Below, one piece after another: positions 61,076 to 64,000 of a stretch of 64,000 bases of DNA. The DNA comes from Brevibacillus laterosporus. Lineage in GTDB: Bacteria; Bacillota; Bacilli; Brevibacillales; Brevibacillaceae. The translations under genes were made by a program, and so were the position numbers. Position 1 is the stretch's first letter; each line of letters starts with the position of its first letter. Location: NCBI RefSeq assembly GCF_030489605.1, contig NZ_JAUKFY010000001.1, positions 372,001 through 436,000 of the forward strand. The letters are read 5' to 3'. Below the pieces are notes generated by a model. That model was not told where the DNA came from, searched no databases, and saw nothing but the letters and a program-made list of their open reading frames with translations.

Positions 61076-62294
61076 CGGTGCTCAAGGTTTATTTCCCCAA
61101 GCTATTGAACTGGTCAAACAAGCGCAATTGCTGGTAGGGGGAGAGCGACATTTAGCCTTTTTCCCAGACCTTGACTGTGAACGCTTTGCTTTGAAAAGTG
61201 GTGTGCTAGCGGCAATTGGCGAAATAAAACAAGCGGTAGCAGCAGGTAAAGAGGTGGTAGTGCTTGCTTCTGGAGATCCGTTGTTTTATGGGATAGGAGG
61301 TTTACTCACCCGCAAACTCGGTCGTGATGTCGTGCAAGTAATACCGCATTTGAGCAGCTTACAGCTTGCTTTTAGCAAAATGAAGGAAGCGTGGCAAGAC
61401 GCTCATATTGACAGTGTACACGGTCGTCCAATGCTTGGATTAGCACAACGTCTGAATGGCAAGTCTAAGGTGGCTCTATTAACGGACAAGGAAAATACTC
61501 CGGCAAAAGTAGCTCAGTATTTACTGCGTTTTGGTATGGATGAATATGAAGCGTTTGTAGCGGAGCGGTTGGGAAATAAAGAAGAACGTTGTCGGTGGTT
61601 TACGCTTGTGGAATTGGCAGAGACAGAGTGCGACCCTTTAAATGTCATGATTCTAAAAAGAAAAGAGAATGCCTCACCTGTGAATTGGACCTTGGGCATT
61701 CCTGATGAAGAGTTTGCTCAACGTAAACCGGATAAGGGACTGATTACGAAAAAAGAAGTGCGGGTAGCCAGCCTTGCTGAGCTGCAAATAAAACCTGATA
61801 GCATCGTTTGGGATATCGGAACAGCGACTGGTTCGGTAGCGATCGAAGCAGCGAAACTAGCCCCTTTAGGAGCTGTGTATGCTGTTGAAAAGAATGAGCC
61901 AGATTTAGAAAATGCTCGCGCGAATATGTACAAGTTTCGCACGGATATCACTTTTGTCCATGCGAAGGCCCCTGTTGGATTGGATGAATTCCCTGATCCG
62001 GATGCGATCTTTGTTGGAGGAAGCGGAGGCGAGCTGACAGAGCTAGTTCAGTTATTTGCTAAGCGCCTGCGTCCAGGTGGGCGTGTCGTAATCAATGCTG
62101 TTACCATCGAAAATTTAGCAGATGCCATGCAGGCTTGCAAAGCAGCGGGTTTTGACGTGTCAGTCACAATGCTGCAGGTGTCGCGCAGTAAACCAATTTT
62201 GCATTTGACTCGACTTGAAGGGTTAAATCCTGTCTATATCATAACTGCTAAACACAAAGCCAAGGAGGAGAATAAAGATGAGCAACATGACTAA
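61041..62294 (+). CDS. cbiET: CbiE-CbiT fusion: C5,C15-methyltransferase and decarboxylase
   Basis: 417 residues. The CbiE half, about 1-215, has VTIIGIGDDGAQGLFPQAIE, LVGGERHL and VVVLASGDPLFYGIGGLL. The CbiT half, from about 225, is a class I methyltransferase (GLITKKEVRVASLAELQIKP, VWDIGTATGSVAIEAAKLAP, FVGGSGGELTELVQLFAKRL). Together they methylate C5 and C15 and remove the C12 acetate carboxyl. AAGGCGGT near 61028 is a weak site for ATG 61041; translation is probably coupled to cbiD by the 35-base overlap. Confidence 0.95.
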   Translation: MTQVTIIGIGDDGAQGLFPQAIELVKQAQLLVGGERHLAFFPDLDCERFALKSGVLAAIGEIKQAVAAGKEVVVLASGDPLFYGIGGLLTRKLGRDVVQVIPHLSSLQLAFSKMKEAWQDAHIDSVHGRPMLGLAQRLNGKSKVALLTDKENTPAKVAQYLLRFGMDEYEAFVAERLGNKEERCRWFTLVELAETECDPLNVMILKRKENASPVNWTLGIPDEEFAQRKPDKGLITKKEVRVASLAELQIKPDSIVWDIGTATGSVAIEAAKLAPLGAVYAVEKNEPDLENARANMYKFRTDITFVHAKAPVGLDEFPDPDAIFVGGSGGELTELVQLFAKRLRPGGRVVINAVTIENLADAMQACKAAGFDVSVTMLQVSRSKPILHLTRLEGLNPVYIITAKHKAKEENKDEQHD

Positions 62295-63054
62295 TACAAC
62301 TCTTGAAAATCATGAAAATACACTGACAAATAATCCGGTGAATGCCTCTGTTGGGACTTTATATGGAATTGGAATTGGACCTGGGGACCCTGAGCTTATC
62401 ACAGTCAAAGCGTTTCGTCTGATGAAGGAAGCGGATGTCATCGCGTATCCTAAAAAGCGCAAAGGCGGCAAAAGCTATGCACTAACAATCGTGGAGCAGT
62501 ATACGGATGGTCTTGCAAAAGAGCTGTTAGGATTAGTGTTCCCGATGACGAAAGAGGAAAGCGTTCTGAAGAAACAATGGGCTCAGACAGTAGCTCAGGT
62601 GTGGGAGAAGCTTTCTCAGGGGAAAAATGTTGTATTTGTCACAGAGGGCGATCCAAATTTATACAGTACGTTTATTCATATGGCTCGCTTAATGAATCAA
62701 TTGCATCCAGAAGTGCCAGTGGTATCGGTTCCAGGTATTTCCTCAGTGCTGGGAGCGGCTGCCCAATTAGGCATTCCATTGGCTGATGGAGATGAGCAGG
62801 TTGGTATCATACCGGCAACTGAAGATCGGGAATCGATGCGTAGAGTCTTGGAGCATCATGATACTGTCATTTTCTTGAAAGTAGCTAAGGTGTTAGATAT
62901 GATGATTGGCTTGCTAGAGGAGCTAGGTATGGCAGACTGTGCGTCTGTAATTACCAAGGTGACATCCGGTGAAGAGACGATCTGGAAGGACGTTCGCCAG
63001 TTAAAAGGAAAAGAGCTTGAATATCTAACACTAATGGTAGTACGGAAGGGATGA
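62278..63054 (+). CDS. cbiL: Cobalt-precorrin-2 C20-methyltransferase
   Basis: 258 residues. About 25 polar residues come before the tetrapyrrole methylase fold: YGIGIGPGDPELITVKAFRL, VIAYPKKRKGGKSYAL, VVFVTEGDPNLYSTFIHMA, VVSVPGISSVLGAAAQLGIP, and VIFLKVAKVLDMMIGLL. It adds the C20 methyl group. AAGGAGGAG lies about 8 bases before ATG 62278. It overlaps cbiET by 17 bases and the next frame at its end. Confidence 0.95.
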   Translation: MSNMTNTTLENHENTLTNNPVNASVGTLYGIGIGPGDPELITVKAFRLMKEADVIAYPKKRKGGKSYALTIVEQYTDGLAKELLGLVFPMTKEESVLKKQWAQTVAQVWEKLSQGKNVVFVTEGDPNLYSTFIHMARLMNQLHPEVPVVSVPGISSVLGAAAQLGIPLADGDEQVGIIPATEDRESMRRVLEHHDTVIFLKVAKVLDMMIGLLEELGMADCASVITKVTSGEETIWKDVRQLKGKELEYLTLMVVRKG

Positions 63055-63059
63055 ATGAC

Positions 63060-63881
63060 ATGAACAAAGCTAGCGAACATCTGACAAATACAGGGCTTGA
63101 GCCTATAGTTTATATTGTAGGAGCAGGACCAGGCGATCCAGATCTAATCACTGTAAAAGGATTAAATATTCTTCAAAAAGCAGATGTAGTAATTTATACC
63201 GACTCTTTAGTAAACGATGAATTAATTGCTCGTGCCAAACCGGAAGCGGAAGTAATCAAAAGCGCGGGACTTGCGCTTGATGAAATGGTAGAGATAATGG
63301 TAGAGCGAGTTCGGGCAGGAAAAAGCGTTGCTCGCGTTCATACAGGTGATCCTGCAGTGTACGGAGCAATTTTGGAACAGATGGTGCTAATGAAAAAGGC
63401 GGAGGTTTCCTTTACCATCGTTCCGGGAGTAAGTTCTGTATTTGCTGCGGCGGCAGCGCTGCAAGCAGAGTTAACGGTTCCTGAATTAACGCAAACACTG
63501 ATTTTAACACGAGCAGAAGGACGCACACCTGTACCGGATCGAGAGCAGCTAAAGGATTTGGCTAGTCACCACTGTACAATTGCACTGTATTTAAGTGCTA
63601 CGCTGACCAAAAAGGTTGTACGTGAGCTGGTTGAAGCTGGCTGGAGTGAACAAACTCCTGTAGCTGTTGTACAAAGAGCATCATGGCCGGATCAAAAAAT
63701 TGTCCGTACAACGCTTGAGCATTTAGACAAAGATATGGCGGCAAATGGAATTCGTAGTCATGCCATGATCTTAGCTGGCTGGGCACTTGATCCGATGCTT
63801 CATGACTCCTCTGAGCATCGTTCCAAGCTATATGATAAGACCTTTACGCATCGATTCCGTAAAGGAGTGACTAACGGATGA
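63060..63881 (+). CDS. cbiF: Cobalt-precorrin-4 C11-methyltransferase
   Basis: 273 residues. Motifs: PIVYIVGAGPGDPDLITVKG, VVIYTDSLVNDELI, VARVHTGDPAVYGAILEQM, FTIVPGVSSVFAAAAALQAE and LILTRAEGRTPVPDREQL. It methylates C11. GGAAGGG at 63044-63050 is 9 bases before ATG 63060 and touches the ATG at 63051, so 63060 is preferred. Its TGA overlaps the ATG of the next gene. Confidence 0.95.
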   Translation: MNKASEHLTNTGLEPIVYIVGAGPGDPDLITVKGLNILQKADVVIYTDSLVNDELIARAKPEAEVIKSAGLALDEMVEIMVERVRAGKSVARVHTGDPAVYGAILEQMVLMKKAEVSFTIVPGVSSVFAAAAALQAELTVPELTQTLILTRAEGRTPVPDREQLKDLASHHCTIALYLSATLTKKVVRELVEAGWSEQTPVAVVQRASWPDQKIVRTTLEHLDKDMAANGIRSHAMILAGWALDPMLHDSSEHRSKLYDKTFTHRFRKGVTNG

Positions 63882-64000
63882 GTGAGGGTACAGGAGTAGG
63901 AAGGCAGACAGGAGTTGAGGTAAACACCACCGTACCTGCTGGACGTACCCCGAGCGAGATCGTGCAAAATCCGGAGCAACTACCATACGCTATAGTTGCG
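63878..64000 (+). CDS. cbiG: CbiG, cobalt-precorrin-5A hydrolase (3' truncated by window)
   Basis: Only the first 41 codons are in the window. It starts with MSEGTGVGRQTGVEVN, a variable polar lead, and reaches PYAIVA, the usual beginning of the conserved CbiG fold (YAIVAITxxG). It overlaps the cbiF stop by ATGA; AAGGAG lies upstream. The position after cbiF fits the B. megaterium operon order. CbiG opens the delta-lactone and releases acetaldehyde. Confidence 0.75.
   Translation, partial: MSEGTGVGRQTGVEVNTTVPAGRTPSEIVQNPEQLPYAIVA

Overview
The window reads as chromosome of a low-GC, endospore-forming Firmicute of the Paenibacillaceae/Bacillales, most like Brevibacillus (inference from gene content and order, not from a database match). 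Evidence: a GerE-type sporulation regulator with a sigma-K-like promoter; CsaB pyruvyltransferase (S-layer anchoring); a cytochrome b558-type succinate dehydrogenase; four classical Firmicute riboswitches (lysine, SAM, TPP, cobalamin); strong GGAGG ribosome binding sites, often before TTG starts; and the Bacillus-like order lcfA-fadR-fadB-etfB-etfA-trxA-uvrC-lysC-yslB-sdhCAB.

Layout. 1-5.2 kb: the 3' end of an RHS/YD-repeat polymorphic toxin with an AT-rich C-terminal toxin cassette, a SUKH-like immunity gene, a frameshifted CbrC-family gene and a decayed stretch. 5.2-8.7 kb: an ECF sigma factor, its overlapping membrane anti-sigma-like partner, and a secreted paralogue of that partner's output domain with an ECF-type promoter. 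8.7-12 kb: a leader with an unassigned attenuator-like hairpin, then a BtuFCD/FhuDBC-type uptake system. 12-14.3 kb, minus strand: a methyltransferase, csaB and an unannotated 38-residue membrane protein. 14.3-17.7 kb: PrmA-like methyltransferase, thiolase, LCP-family cell wall ligase. 17.9-23.2 kb: fatty acid degradation block with FadR and its operator. 23.3-27.7 kb: metallo-hydrolase, thioredoxin, UvrC, short-chain dehydrogenase. 27.8-32.4 kb: lysine riboswitch-lysC, an acetyltransferase, SAM riboswitch-metX, yslB. 32.6-36.1 kb: sdhCAB.

36.2-51.4 kb is a block of accessory functions lying between sdhB and gerE, which are near neighbours in Bacillus subtilis: a 1274-residue subtilisin-like cell-envelope protease, an orphan small ORF, a Fur-box-controlled efeOBU iron uptake operon, a LicT-controlled beta-glucoside PTS operon with a catabolite-repression site and two tandem antiterminator/terminator units, and a pair of peptide-type ABC permeases without any binding protein or ATPase. 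Then come gerE, a TPP riboswitch with thiT, adaA, a membrane protein and a nitroreductase.

55.3 kb to the end: a cobalamin riboswitch drives a long, tightly overlapping anaerobic-type cobalamin operon, cbiH60-cbiX-cbiJ-cbiC-cbiD-cbiET-cbiL-cbiF-cbiG (last gene cut by the window edge). The order and the fusions (CbiH with an Fe-S domain, long CbiX with an Fe-S motif and His-rich tail, CbiE-CbiT) are those known from Bacillus megaterium.

Nothing here is a clearly new multi-gene system. The best leads are the RHS toxin/immunity cassette with decayed neighbours, the sigma/anti-sigma/YcdB-like module, the unassigned leader RNA at 8.8 kb, the duplicated LicT antiterminators and the orphan permease pair.
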